NCBI RefSeq assembly: GCF_010730745.1
Contig: NZ_AP022615.1
Span: 4,836,001 to 4,900,000 of the forward strand
Direction: 5' to 3'
DNA: 64,000 nt
Source: Mycobacterium heidelbergense
GTDB lineage: Bacteria; Actinomycetota; Actinomycetes; Mycobacteriales; Mycobacteriaceae
Of the stretch, positions 20,722-28,205 are shown piece after piece; position 1 is the first letter of the stretch; each line of letters begins with the position of its first letter. The notes beneath the pieces were generated by a model. It saw nothing but the letters and a program-made list of their open reading frames with translations. It was not told the origin of the DNA and ran no database searches. A program made the translations under genes and the position numbers.

Positions 20722-23457
20722 TCAGTGGGCCGCCGAATCCCAGCTGCGGCCGTAGCCCACCGACACCTCGAGCGGGACATCCAGTGGATACGCGGCGCCC
20801 ATCTTCTCCCGCGCTAGCGCCTCGACCTGCTCCCGCTCACCGGAGGCGATCTCGAACAACAGCTCGTCGTGCACCTGCAGCAGCATGCGCGACGCCAGCC
20901 CGGCCTCCTTGAGCGCCCTGTCGACCTCGATCATGGCCACCTTGATGATGTCGGCCGCGCTGCCCTGGATGGGCGCGTTGAGCGCCGCCCGCTCGGCGGC
21001 CTCCCGCACCTGACGATTGGTGCTGTCCAGCTCGGGCAGATAGCGGCGCCGGCCCAGCACCGTCGACGTGTAGCCGTCCTTGCGGGCCTGCTCCACAACG
21101 TCCATCAGGTAGTCGCGCACCCCGCCGAACCGGGCGAAGTACTGGTCCATCTGGACCTTCGCCTCCTCGGTGGAGATCTTCAGCTGGGCGGCCAGCCCGT
21201 AGGCGCTCAGCCCGTAAGCCAGGCCGTACGACATCGCCTTGACCCGCCGGCGCAGCTCGGCGGTGACCTCCTCGATCGGCACGCCGAAGGCGCGCGCGGC
21301 GACGAACGAGTGCAGGTCCTCCCCCGTGTTGAAGGCCTCGATCAGGCCCTCGTCGCGGGACAGGTGCGCCATGATCCGCATCTCGATCTGACTGTAGTCG
21401 GCGGTCATCAGCTCGGCGAATGGTCCGGCGGGGCCCTTGCCGACCACGAACGCGTCCCGGATCTGGCGCCCGGCGTCGGTGCGGATCGGGATGTTCTGCA
21501 GGTTGGGTTCGGTCGATGACAGCCTGCCGGTCGCCGCGATCGTCTGGTTGAACGTGGTATGAATCCGGCCGTCCGCGGCCACCGCGTTGAGCAGCCCGTC
21601 GACGGTGACCTTCAGCCGGGTGACGTCGCGGTGGGCCAGCAGGTGCTGCAGGAACGGGTGTCCGGTCTTATCGAATAGCGACTGCAGGGCGTCCGCGTCG
21701 GTGGTGTAGCCGGTTTTGGTCCGCTTGGTCTTCGGCATCGCCAGTTCGTCGAACAACACCACCTGCAGCTGCTTGGGGGAACCCAGGTTGATCTGCTTGC
21801 CGATCACGGCGTAGGCCGCCTCGGCGGCGTCGCGGATCTGGTCGCCGAACTGGCTTTGCAACTCGCCCAGCAGCTGCAAATCGACGGCGATGCCGGCGCT
21901 TTCCATGTCCGCGAGCACCTGCTGGACCGGTAGCTCCATCTCACTCAGCAATGCGCGGGAATCGATGCGGTCCAGCTCGGTGTCCAGCGCGTCGGCGAGG
22001 TCCACCACGGCCCGGGCCCGCAGTATCAACGTCTGGACGGCTTGCTCGTCCACCCCGTCGAGGTCGTCGAGCAGCGAAAGCTGTTGCTGCTCGGCGGTTT
22101 CGGCGCGCAGCTCGCGACGCAGGTAGCGCAGCGAAAGATCGTCGAGGGTGAAGCTGCGCTGCCCCGGGCGCACCAGGTAGGCCGCCAGCGCGGTGTCGGA
22201 GGTGACGCCGTTCAGCGTCCAGCCGCGGCCCGCCAGGTCGTGGATGGCCAGCTTGGCCTCGTGCAGCGACTTGGGTTTGGCCGGATCGGCCAGCCAGGCC
22301 GCCAGCGCGGCGTCGTCGTCGGGGGTCAACGTCGCGGTGTCGATGTAGCCGCCTTCGCCGTCGGCGGCGGCGATGGCCAGCGCGGTGGCGTCCCCGTCGT
22401 GCGGCAGGTGGGTGCCCGCGACGGCCAGCCCGGCGCGTCGCCCGTCGCCGGCATGCTCGGTGAGCCAGCGCCCGAGCGTGCCGGGCTCCAGCGCGCCGCC
22501 GCGCACGTCGAATCCCTCGTCGACCTCGGGCTCGACGGCGGCCAGGGTCTCAAAGAGCCGGTCCCGAAGGACCCGGAATTCCAGGTCGTCGAAGAGCCGG
22601 TGAATCTGGTCGCGGTCCCACGGCTGCAGCCGCAGGGTGTCGGGTGTCTGCGCCAGCGGCACGTCTTTGACGAGGTCGGTGAGCTCGCGGTTGCGCACCA
22701 CGCCGGCCAGATTCGCCCGCAACGCGTCGCCCACCTTGCCGCGGACCGAGTCGACGTTGTCGACCAGCGCCTGCAGCGAGCCGTATTCGACGATCCACTT
22801 GGACGCCGTCTTCTCCCCGACGCCCGGAATGCCCGGCAGGTTGTCGCTGGGGTCGCCGCGTAGCGCGGCGAAGTCGGGGTACTGCGTGGGGGTCAGCCCG
22901 TACTTTTCGACGACGGCCTCGGGGGTGAAGCGGGTCAGTTCGCTGACGCCTTTGCGGGGGTAGAGCACCGTCACGTCATCGCTGACCAACTGCAGGGAGT
23001 CGCGGTCACCGGTGACCACCAGCACCCGATAGCCCTCGTTTTCGGCCTGGGTGGCCAGGGTCGCGATCAGGTCGTCGGCCTCGAACCCCGGCTCCGCGAG
23101 TACCGTGATGCCCAGCGCGCCCAGCACCTCCTTGGTGATGTCGATCTGGCCGTGGAACTCGTCGGGGGTCGCCGAGCGGTTGGCCTTGTATTCCGGGTAG
23201 CGCTCGGAGCGGAAGGTTTGCCGCGACACGTCGAATGCGGCGGCGATGTGCGTCGGGGCCTCGTCGCGCAGCAGGTTGATCAGCATGGCGGTGAAGCCGT
23301 ACACCGCGTTGGTGGTCAGGCCGCCGCGGGTCTTGAAGTTCTCCGCGGGCAGCGCGTAGAACGCCCGGAACGCCAGCGAATTGCCGTCCAGCAGCATCAG
23401 CGTCGGCTTGGTTTGTTCCTCTGTCTTTTGAGGGGTAGCGACGGGCACGGCTTTCAC
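20722..23457 (-). CDS. polA: DNA polymerase I
   Basis: Replicative gap-filling and repair polymerase of about 910 residues. The N-terminal 5'-3' exonuclease starts LMLLDGNSLAFRAFYALP and carries DLIATLAT and the helix-hairpin-helix GIPGVGEKTASKWI. The middle 3'-5' exonuclease region lacks the usual proofreading acidic motifs, as in other mycobacteria. The polymerase domain has motif A DYSQIEMRIMAHLS, the O-helix region RRRVKAMSYGLAYG and motif C VHDELLFE. The start is ambiguous: GTG codons at 23457, 23448 and 23442 are all in frame with weak ribosome sites, and the one at 23448 gives a length nearest to that recalled for M. tuberculosis. Confidence 0.96.
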   Translation of the reverse strand: MKAVPVATPQKTEEQTKPTLMLLDGNSLAFRAFYALPAENFKTRGGLTTNAVYGFTAMLINLLRDEAPTHIAAAFDVSRQTFRSERYPEYKANRSATPDEFHGQIDITKEVLGALGITVLAEPGFEADDLIATLATQAENEGYRVLVVTGDRDSLQLVSDDVTVLYPRKGVSELTRFTPEAVVEKYGLTPTQYPDFAALRGDPSDNLPGIPGVGEKTASKWIVEYGSLQALVDNVDSVRGKVGDALRANLAGVVRNRELTDLVKDVPLAQTPDTLRLQPWDRDQIHRLFDDLEFRVLRDRLFETLAAVEPEVDEGFDVRGGALEPGTLGRWLTEHAGDGRRAGLAVAGTHLPHDGDATALAIAAADGEGGYIDTATLTPDDDAALAAWLADPAKPKSLHEAKLAIHDLAGRGWTLNGVTSDTALAAYLVRPGQRSFTLDDLSLRYLRRELRAETAEQQQLSLLDDLDGVDEQAVQTLILRARAVVDLADALDTELDRIDSRALLSEMELPVQQVLADMESAGIAVDLQLLGELQSQFGDQIRDAAEAAYAVIGKQINLGSPKQLQVVLFDELAMPKTKRTKTGYTTDADALQSLFDKTGHPFLQHLLAHRDVTRLKVTVDGLLNAVAADGRIHTTFNQTIAATGRLSSTEPNLQNIPIRTDAGRQIRDAFVVGKGPAGPFAELMTADYSQIEMRIMAHLSRDEGLIEAFNTGEDLHSFVAARAFGVPIEEVTAELRRRVKAMSYGLAYGLSAYGLAAQLKISTEEAKVQMDQYFARFGGVRDYLMDVVEQARKDGYTSTVLGRRRYLPELDSTNRQVREAAERAALNAPIQGSAADIIKVAMIEVDRALKEAGLASRMLLQVHDELLFEIASGEREQVEALAREKMGAAYPLDVPLEVSVGYGRSWDSAAH

Positions 23458-23542
23458 TCTAGGCACCGCGTCCGACGCGTTCCGAGCCCGGCGGAACTGC
23501 AACACGTTTCAGTTTTGTCTACGGGCTGGGTACGCTGGCCCG

Positions 23543-24028
23543 GTGCCAGAAGTGACCAGCCAAGAGCCGGCCGTCGACGGATGGTTCGCCACCGACGAGG
23601 CCGGCAACCCGCACCTGATCGGCAGCAAGTGCCCCCAGTGCGGCACCTATGTCTTTCCGCCCCGCGACAACAACTGCCCCAATCCGGCCTGCTCCAGCGA
23701 CACGCTGGAGTCGGTCGCGCTGTCGACGCGGGGAACGCTGTGGAGCTACACGGAAAACCGTTACGCGCCGCCGCCGCCCTACCCCGCCCCGGACCCCTTT
23801 GAGCCGTTCGCCGTCGCCGCGGTGGAGCTGGCCCAAGAGGGGCTGATCGTGCTGGGCAAGGTGGTCGAGGGCACGCTGGCCGCCGACCTGAAGGTGGGCA
23901 TGCAGATGGAGCTGACCACCATGCCGCTGTTCACCGACGACGACGGCGTCGAGCGCGTGGTGCACGCGTGGAGGATCGCATCCGCCGGCGACGATGCAGA
24001 GCGAAGCGATGAGGAGGAGCGGCGCTGA
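23543..24028 (+). CDS. DUF35 OB-fold protein with rubredoxin-like zinc ribbon
   Basis: A 161-residue DUF35/ChsH2-like protein. A zinc ribbon has two Cys pairs, CPQCGTYVFPP near residue 33 and CPNPAC near residue 50, followed by an OB-fold with the SYTENRYAPPPPYPAP substrate-lid stretch. In this family the DUF35 protein pairs with a thiolase-like or hydratase partner and helps bind the acyl-CoA substrate. Its stop overlaps the start of the thiolase-like gene (TGATG at 24026-24030), matching the Rv1628c-Rv1627c pair. The start is a GTG at 23543, 85 bases from the divergent polA start. Confidence 0.92.
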   Translation: MPEVTSQEPAVDGWFATDEAGNPHLIGSKCPQCGTYVFPPRDNNCPNPACSSDTLESVALSTRGTLWSYTENRYAPPPPYPAPDPFEPFAVAAVELAQEGLIVLGKVVEGTLAADLKVGMQMELTTMPLFTDDDGVERVVHAWRIASAGDDAERSDEEERR

Positions 24029-25236
24029 TGACGACGAACGCACCGGAGCCGCTGTACATCCTCGGCGCCGGCATGCACCCCTGGGGCAAGTGGGGCCGCG
24101 ACTTCACCGAATACGGTGTGGTGGCCGCGCGCGCCGCGCTGGCCGAGGCCGGCCTGGACTGGCGACAGATCCAGCTGGTCGCCGGCGCGGACACCATCCG
24201 CAACGGCTACCCCGGCTTCATCGCCGGGTCGACGTTCGCGCAGAAACTCGGCTGGAACGGCGTGCCGGTCAGTTCCAGCTACGCCGCGTGTGCCAGCGGT
24301 TCGCAGGCGTTGCAGAGCGCGCGCGCCCACATCCTGGCCGGGTTCTGCGACGTCGCGCTGGTGATCGGTGCCGACACCACCCCGAAGGGGGCGTTCGCCC
24401 CCGTCGGCGGAGAGCGCAAGAACGACCCCGACTGGCAGCGGTTCCACCTGATCGGTGCCAGCAACCCGGTCTACTTCGCGCTGCTGGCGCGGCGCCGGAT
24501 GGACCTGTACGGCGCCACCCTCGAGGATTTCGCCCAGGTGAAGGTCAAGAACTCCCGGCACGGTTTGCAGAACCCGAATGCCCGCTACCGCAAGGAGGCG
24601 TCCGTCGAGGACGTGCTGGCCAGCGCGGTGGTGGCCGATCCGCTGCGTCTGCTGGACATCTGCGCCACGTCCGACGGCGCGGCGGCGCTGGTCGTCGCCA
24701 GCGCCGACTTCGCCCGCAAGCACCTGGGCTCACTCGACGGCGTACCGTCGGTGCGCGCGGTCAGCACCGTGACCCCGCGCTATCCCCAGCACCTGCCCGA
24801 ATTGCCCGACATCGCAACGGATTCCACCGCCGTGGTGCCCGCGCCGGACCGGGTGTTCAAGGACCAGATCCTGGACGCGGCCTACGCCGAAGCGGGCATC
24901 GGGCCCTCAGACGTGAGCCTGGCCGAGGTCTACGACCTGTCCACCGCGCTGGAACTCGACTGGTACGAGCACCTGGGGTTGTGCCCCAAGGGTGAGGCCG
25001 AGGCGCTGCTGCGCAGCGGAGCCACCACCATCGGCGGCAAGGTTCCGGTCAACCCGTCGGGCGGGCTGGCGTGTTTCGGCGAGGCGATTCCCGCCCAGGC
25101 GATCGCCCAGGTCTGCGAGCTGACCTGGCAGCTGCGGGGCCAGGCCACCGGCCGGCAGGTGGAGGGGGCGACCGTCGGCGTCACCGCCAATCAGGGCCTC
25201 TTCGGCCACGGCTCGTCGGTGATCGTCGCGCGCTAG
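24028..25236 (+). CDS. Thiolase-like lipid-transfer protein (Rv1627c type)
   Basis: A 402-residue non-decarboxylating thiolase-superfamily protein of the SCP2-thiolase/Ltp type. The nucleophile region reads SSYAACASGSQALQSA near residue 88, and the C-terminal conserved stretch VNPSGGLACFGEAIPAQAIAQV near residue 340 holds the family glycines and Cys; VGVTANQGLFGHGSSVIV closes the fold. Such proteins act as aldolases or thiolases in side-chain breakdown of sterols and other lipids when paired with a DUF35 protein. The exact substrate is unknown. Coupled to the DUF35 gene by overlap; convergent with pdtaR across a palindromic repeat. Confidence 0.9.
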   Translation: MTTNAPEPLYILGAGMHPWGKWGRDFTEYGVVAARAALAEAGLDWRQIQLVAGADTIRNGYPGFIAGSTFAQKLGWNGVPVSSSYAACASGSQALQSARAHILAGFCDVALVIGADTTPKGAFAPVGGERKNDPDWQRFHLIGASNPVYFALLARRRMDLYGATLEDFAQVKVKNSRHGLQNPNARYRKEASVEDVLASAVVADPLRLLDICATSDGAAALVVASADFARKHLGSLDGVPSVRAVSTVTPRYPQHLPELPDIATDSTAVVPAPDRVFKDQILDAAYAEAGIGPSDVSLAEVYDLSTALELDWYEHLGLCPKGEAEALLRSGATTIGGKVPVNPSGGLACFGEAIPAQAIAQVCELTWQLRGQATGRQVEGATVGVTANQGLFGHGSSVIVAR

Positions 25237-25257
25237 GCTGGCCGGCTGCCGGCTGGC

Positions 25258-25317
25258 GCGAGCGTGCGCAGTTGTACGGGTTTAGCGGCGTGTCGCCGTA
25301 CAGACACGCACGCTCAC
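25258..25317. repeat. 60-bp palindromic intergenic repeat, copy B
   Basis: Begins GCGAGCGTGCG and ends CGCACGCTCAC, with 10 of 11 arm bases pairing, and has the same internal CGGCG-TGT-CGCCG (25286-25298). It lies between two convergent genes and could end both transcripts. A second copy of the right arm (CGCACGCTCACG) follows at 25329-25340. Confidence 0.85.
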
Positions 25318-25351
25318 GACAGGGCGGCCGCACGCTCACGGCAAGACAGGC

Positions 25352-25969
25352 TCATTCGGCTGGGGTGTCGAGGGTTTCCAGGACGACCTCGGCCACCCGC
25401 TTCATGGTGGTCCGCCGGTCCATGGCGGCGCGCTGGATCCACTTGAACGCTTCGGGCTCGGTCATGCCCTGCTTGGTCTGCAGCAGGCCCTTGGCGCGTT
25501 CGACCAGCTTGCGGGTCTCCAACCGGTCGGACAACGTCGCCACCTCGCGCTCCAGCGCGGTGACCTCGCTGAACCGGCTGACGGCCAACTCGATGGCCGG
25601 GATCAGGTCGCTGATGGTGAAGGGTTTCACCAGGTAGGCCATGGCCCCGGCATCGCGGGCGCGTTCGACCAGGTCGCGCTGGCTGAACGCGGTCAGCACC
25701 ACGATGGGCGCGATGCGCTTGCTGGCGATCTCCGACGCCGCGTCGATCCCGTCGCGGCGCGGCATCTTCACGTCCATGATCACCAGGTCGGGCTTATGCC
25801 GCTCGGCGAGTTCGACGGCCTCCTGGCCGTCGCCGGCCTCGCCGACGATCTCGTAACCCTCCTCGCGCAGCATCTCGGCCAGGTCCAGCCGGATGAGGGC
25901 TTCGTCTTCTGCGATCAGGACCCGGCGCCGCGCGGCGGCGGCTCCGGTGTCGGTCATGGGGCCTGCCAT
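25352..25969 (-). CDS. pdtaR: ANTAR-domain response regulator PdtaR
   Basis: A 205-residue response regulator with an RNA-binding ANTAR output domain. The receiver domain reads RVLIAEDEALIRLDLAEML with the phospho-acceptor in DLVIMDVKMPRRDG, then TAFSQRD and YLVKPF. The ANTAR helices include VERAKGLLQTKQGMTEPEAFKWIQRAAMDRR. In M. tuberculosis PdtaS phosphorylates PdtaR, which acts by transcription antitermination and is tied to nitric oxide and copper sensing. The ATG at 25969 gives exactly the length recalled for Rv1626; ATGs at 25978 and 25957 are alternatives. No kinase gene is adjacent, as usual for this orphan pair. Confidence 0.95.
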   Translation of the reverse strand: MAGPMTDTGAAAARRRVLIAEDEALIRLDLAEMLREEGYEIVGEAGDGQEAVELAERHKPDLVIMDVKMPRRDGIDAASEIASKRIAPIVVLTAFSQRDLVERARDAGAMAYLVKPFTISDLIPAIELAVSRFSEVTALEREVATLSDRLETRKLVERAKGLLQTKQGMTEPEAFKWIQRAAMDRRTTMKRVAEVVLETLDTPAE

Positions 25970-26062
25970 GACCGACATTGTCTCGTGCGCCGCCGCGACC
26001 AGCGACGTCGGGGGCGGTGAGAATCGACGACCACACCGATCCTCTATGGTGGGAGGCTCGAA

Positions 26063-26139
26063 GCCCTCGTATCCCAACTGGCAGAGGAAACGGATTCAAA
26101 ACCCGTCCAGTGTGAGTTCGAATCTCACCGAGGGCACCA
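26063..26139 (+). tRNA. tRNA-Leu (CAA), with encoded CCA
   Basis: Acceptor arms GCCCTCG and CGAGGGC pair fully and are followed by ACCA. The T arm is GTGAG-TTCGAAT-CTCAC. The anticodon loop is TTCAAAA with anticodon CAA at 26097-26099; the anticodon stem has one A-C mismatch next to the loop. The D loop AACTGGCAGA is leucine-like with a 3-base stem. The variable loop is only 5 bases, which is odd for a leucine tRNA (normally class II with a long arm). The cyclase start codon lies only 26 bases after the CCA. Confidence 0.85.
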
Positions 26140-26165
26140 CAGCGATCAGCGGTTACGCTCTTGGT

Positions 26166-27494
26166 GTGGCGGCTAAGAAATGCGGCGCCCCACCCAGGTC
26201 GGCCGGCTCGTCGAGGTCCCCGGACTGCGTAGCGGCGGTGCGGGCGCAAACCCGTGACCGCAATCAGCACTACGCCGACAGCGCCGCGCGCCGGGCCCGT
26301 ATCCTCGCGATCACCGCGTGGCTGGCCGTGGTGGTGAGCGCGAGCTTCGTACTCGTGCAGATCGTCAGCGGATCGTGGCTGTGGCAGGTCAGCTCGATCA
26401 ACGTCGTCGGCGCGATGGTCTTCGCGATGGTTCCGTGGCTGCAGCGATTCGGGGAATTGGTTGCGCCGCTTACCTTTCTCGGCGCGGCGTATGTCTCGGT
26501 CTTCGCCAGCTGCCTGGACGTGGGCACCGGCGCGGGGGCCCAGTTCTTCTTCCTGGTGGGCGCCTGCATAGTCGTGCTGTTGTTGGGCGTCGAACACATC
26601 GTGTTGGCGTCCGCGCTGGCGGCGGTCGCCGCCGGCCTGATCGTCGCCGTCGAGTTTCTGGTCCCCCGCGACACCGGGCTCCAGCCGCCCTGGGTCCAGT
26701 CGGTGGGCTTCGTCGTCACCGCCATCTCCGCGGTCGTGATGGTGGTGGTCACGGTGTGGTTCGCCCTGCGCGACACCGCGCGCGCCGAGGCCGTGATGGA
26801 GGCGCAGTACGAGCGCTCGGAAACCCTGTTGGCCAACATGTTGCCGGCCAGCATCGCCGAGCGGCTCAAGGAGCCCGAGCGAGGCGTCATCGCCGACAAG
26901 TACGACGACGCCTCGGTGTTGTTCGCCGACATCGTGGGGTTCACCGAACGCGCCAGCAGCGCCGCGCCGGCGGACCTGGTTCGCTTCCTCGACCGCTTGT
27001 ACAGCGCGTTCGACGCGCTCGTGGACAAGCACGGACTGGAGAAAATCAAAGTCAGCGGCGACTCCTACATGGTGGTCAGCGGGGTGCCGCGCCCGCGGCC
27101 CGACCACGCCCAGGCGCTCGCGGATTTCGCGCTCGACATGGCCAATGTCGCAGCGGCGCTGAAGGATCCGCAGGGTCACCCGGTCCGGCTGCGGGTGGGC
27201 ATGGCCTGCGGACCGGTGGTCGGGGGCGTCGTGGGTTCTCGCCGGTTCTTCTACGACGTGTGGGGGGACGCGGTCAATGTCGCGTCCCGGATGGAATCCA
27301 CCGATTCGGTGGGACGCATCCAGGTGCCCGAGGCGATGCACGCGCGCCTCAAAGACGATTTCGTGCTGCAGGAGCGGGGCCGCATCGACGTCAAGGGCAA
27401 GGGCCCCATGCGCACCTGGTATCTGATCGCCCGCAAGGCGGCCGAGGAATCCGGCGACCTGCTTGCCGGGGAGGCGCGCACCGCACGCGTCTGA
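26166..27494 (+). CDS. cya: Membrane-anchored class III adenylyl cyclase (Rv1625c type)
   Basis: A 442-residue cyclase with six predicted membrane helices (about 50-220) and one C-terminal catalytic domain, so it works as a homodimer that resembles half of a mammalian cyclase. Catalytic features are complete: metal site VLFADIVGFTE, adenine-specifying lysine in KIKVSGDSYMV, second metal and transition-state residues in YDVWGDAVNVASRME. It makes cAMP at the cytoplasmic face of the membrane. The membrane domain of Rv1625c is reported to respond to lipids or cholesterol-pathway inhibitors. The GTG at 26166 gives the MAAKKCGAPP-like start; the open frame further upstream runs through the tRNA and is not coding. 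Confidence 0.95.
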   Translation: MAAKKCGAPPRSAGSSRSPDCVAAVRAQTRDRNQHYADSAARRARILAITAWLAVVVSASFVLVQIVSGSWLWQVSSINVVGAMVFAMVPWLQRFGELVAPLTFLGAAYVSVFASCLDVGTGAGAQFFFLVGACIVVLLLGVEHIVLASALAAVAAGLIVAVEFLVPRDTGLQPPWVQSVGFVVTAISAVVMVVVTVWFALRDTARAEAVMEAQYERSETLLANMLPASIAERLKEPERGVIADKYDDASVLFADIVGFTERASSAAPADLVRFLDRLYSAFDALVDKHGLEKIKVSGDSYMVVSGVPRPRPDHAQALADFALDMANVAAALKDPQGHPVRLRVGMACGPVVGGVVGSRRFFYDVWGDAVNVASRMESTDSVGRIQVPEAMHARLKDDFVLQERGRIDVKGKGPMRTWYLIARKAAEESGDLLAGEARTARV

Positions 27495-27542
27495 GCCGAA
27501 AAGCCCCTATACCGGGGCCGGGGTTTGTGTCAGACTGCGGCC

Positions 27543-28127
27543 ATGCAAACCACTCCTGGAACCGCTCCAGTCCCAAGCTTGTTGCCGCACTTGTGGAAAT
27601 CCGCGCTGGTATCGGGAATTCTGTCGCTGATCGTCGGCGTCCTGGTGCTGGCGTGGCCGGGAATATCCGTCCTGGCCGCCGCCGTCGCGTTCGGCGTCTA
27701 TCTGCTGATCACCGGTGTCGCACAGGTGATCTTCGCCTTCGCGCTGCACGTTTCGGCGGGCAGCCGGGTCCTGTTGTTCATCAGCGGCGCCGCGTCACTC
27801 ATTCTGGCCGTCTTGGCGTTTCGTCATTTCGGTCACGACCCGTCGCTCGCAGTCCTGTTGCTGGCCATCTGGATTGGCATCGGGTTCATCTTCCGCGGGG
27901 TGGCCACGACGGTCTCGGCCATCAGCGACCCGGCGCTGCCGGGGCGAGGGTGGTCGATCTTCGTCGGCGTGATCAGCCTGCTCGCCGGCATCGTCGTCCT
28001 GGCGTCACCGTTCGCGTCGATCATCACCCTGGCGATCGTGGCCGGCGTCTGGTTCGTCATCATCGGCGTGTTCGAGATCGTGCAGTCGTTCGGCATCCGC
28101 AGGGCGTCCAGAACGCACGGCGCGTAA
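27543..28127 (+). CDS. HdeD-like DUF308 membrane protein
   Basis: A 194-residue membrane protein with six hydrophobic helices arranged as three repeated pairs, each with a GxxxLxxG-type pattern (SGILSLIVGVLVLAWPG, SGAASLILAVLAF, VGVISLLAGIVVLASPF). This is the HdeD/DUF308 repeat; HdeD of E. coli is tied to acid resistance, but the role in mycobacteria is not known. The ATG at 27543 excludes six upstream residues. It corresponds to Rv1624c and sits between the cyclase and cydA, 48 bases after the cyclase stop. Confidence 0.88.
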   Translation: MQTTPGTAPVPSLLPHLWKSALVSGILSLIVGVLVLAWPGISVLAAAVAFGVYLLITGVAQVIFAFALHVSAGSRVLLFISGAASLILAVLAFRHFGHDPSLAVLLLAIWIGIGFIFRGVATTVSAISDPALPGRGWSIFVGVISLLAGIVVLASPFASIITLAIVAGVWFVIIGVFEIVQSFGIRRASRTHGA

Positions 28128-28165
28128 ACCGGCCCGACAGAACCGGTAGCGTCGGCCCAGCTTTT

Positions 28166-28184
28166 CTACTACACTTCGTAGTAG
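28166..28184. promoter_or_regulatory. Palindromic operator candidate upstream of cydA (BlaI/MecI-like)
   Basis: CTACTAC-5-GTAGTAG, perfect 7-base arms, 21 bases before the cydA start. The core TACTAC-N5-GTAGTA resembles the operators of BlaI/MecI repressors (TACTAC-GTAGTA half-sites; mycobacterial BlaI sites are of this kind). It would sit over the promoter or transcript start of cydABDC. The regulator is inferred from motif only. Confidence 0.55.
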
Positions 28185-28205
28185 CCGTTCTACGGGAGAT
28201 GGCAA

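Noticed and set aside
17808..20912. 1034-codon open frame on the plus strand across coaE and rpsA
   Set aside because: Mirror of two well-supported minus-strand genes; Val/Asp/Gly/His-rich with no motif, as usual for antisense frames at this GC content.
25893..26165. Upstream extension of the cyclase through the tRNA gene
   Set aside because: It would translate the tRNA sequence; the GTG at 26166 matches the known Rv1625c start.
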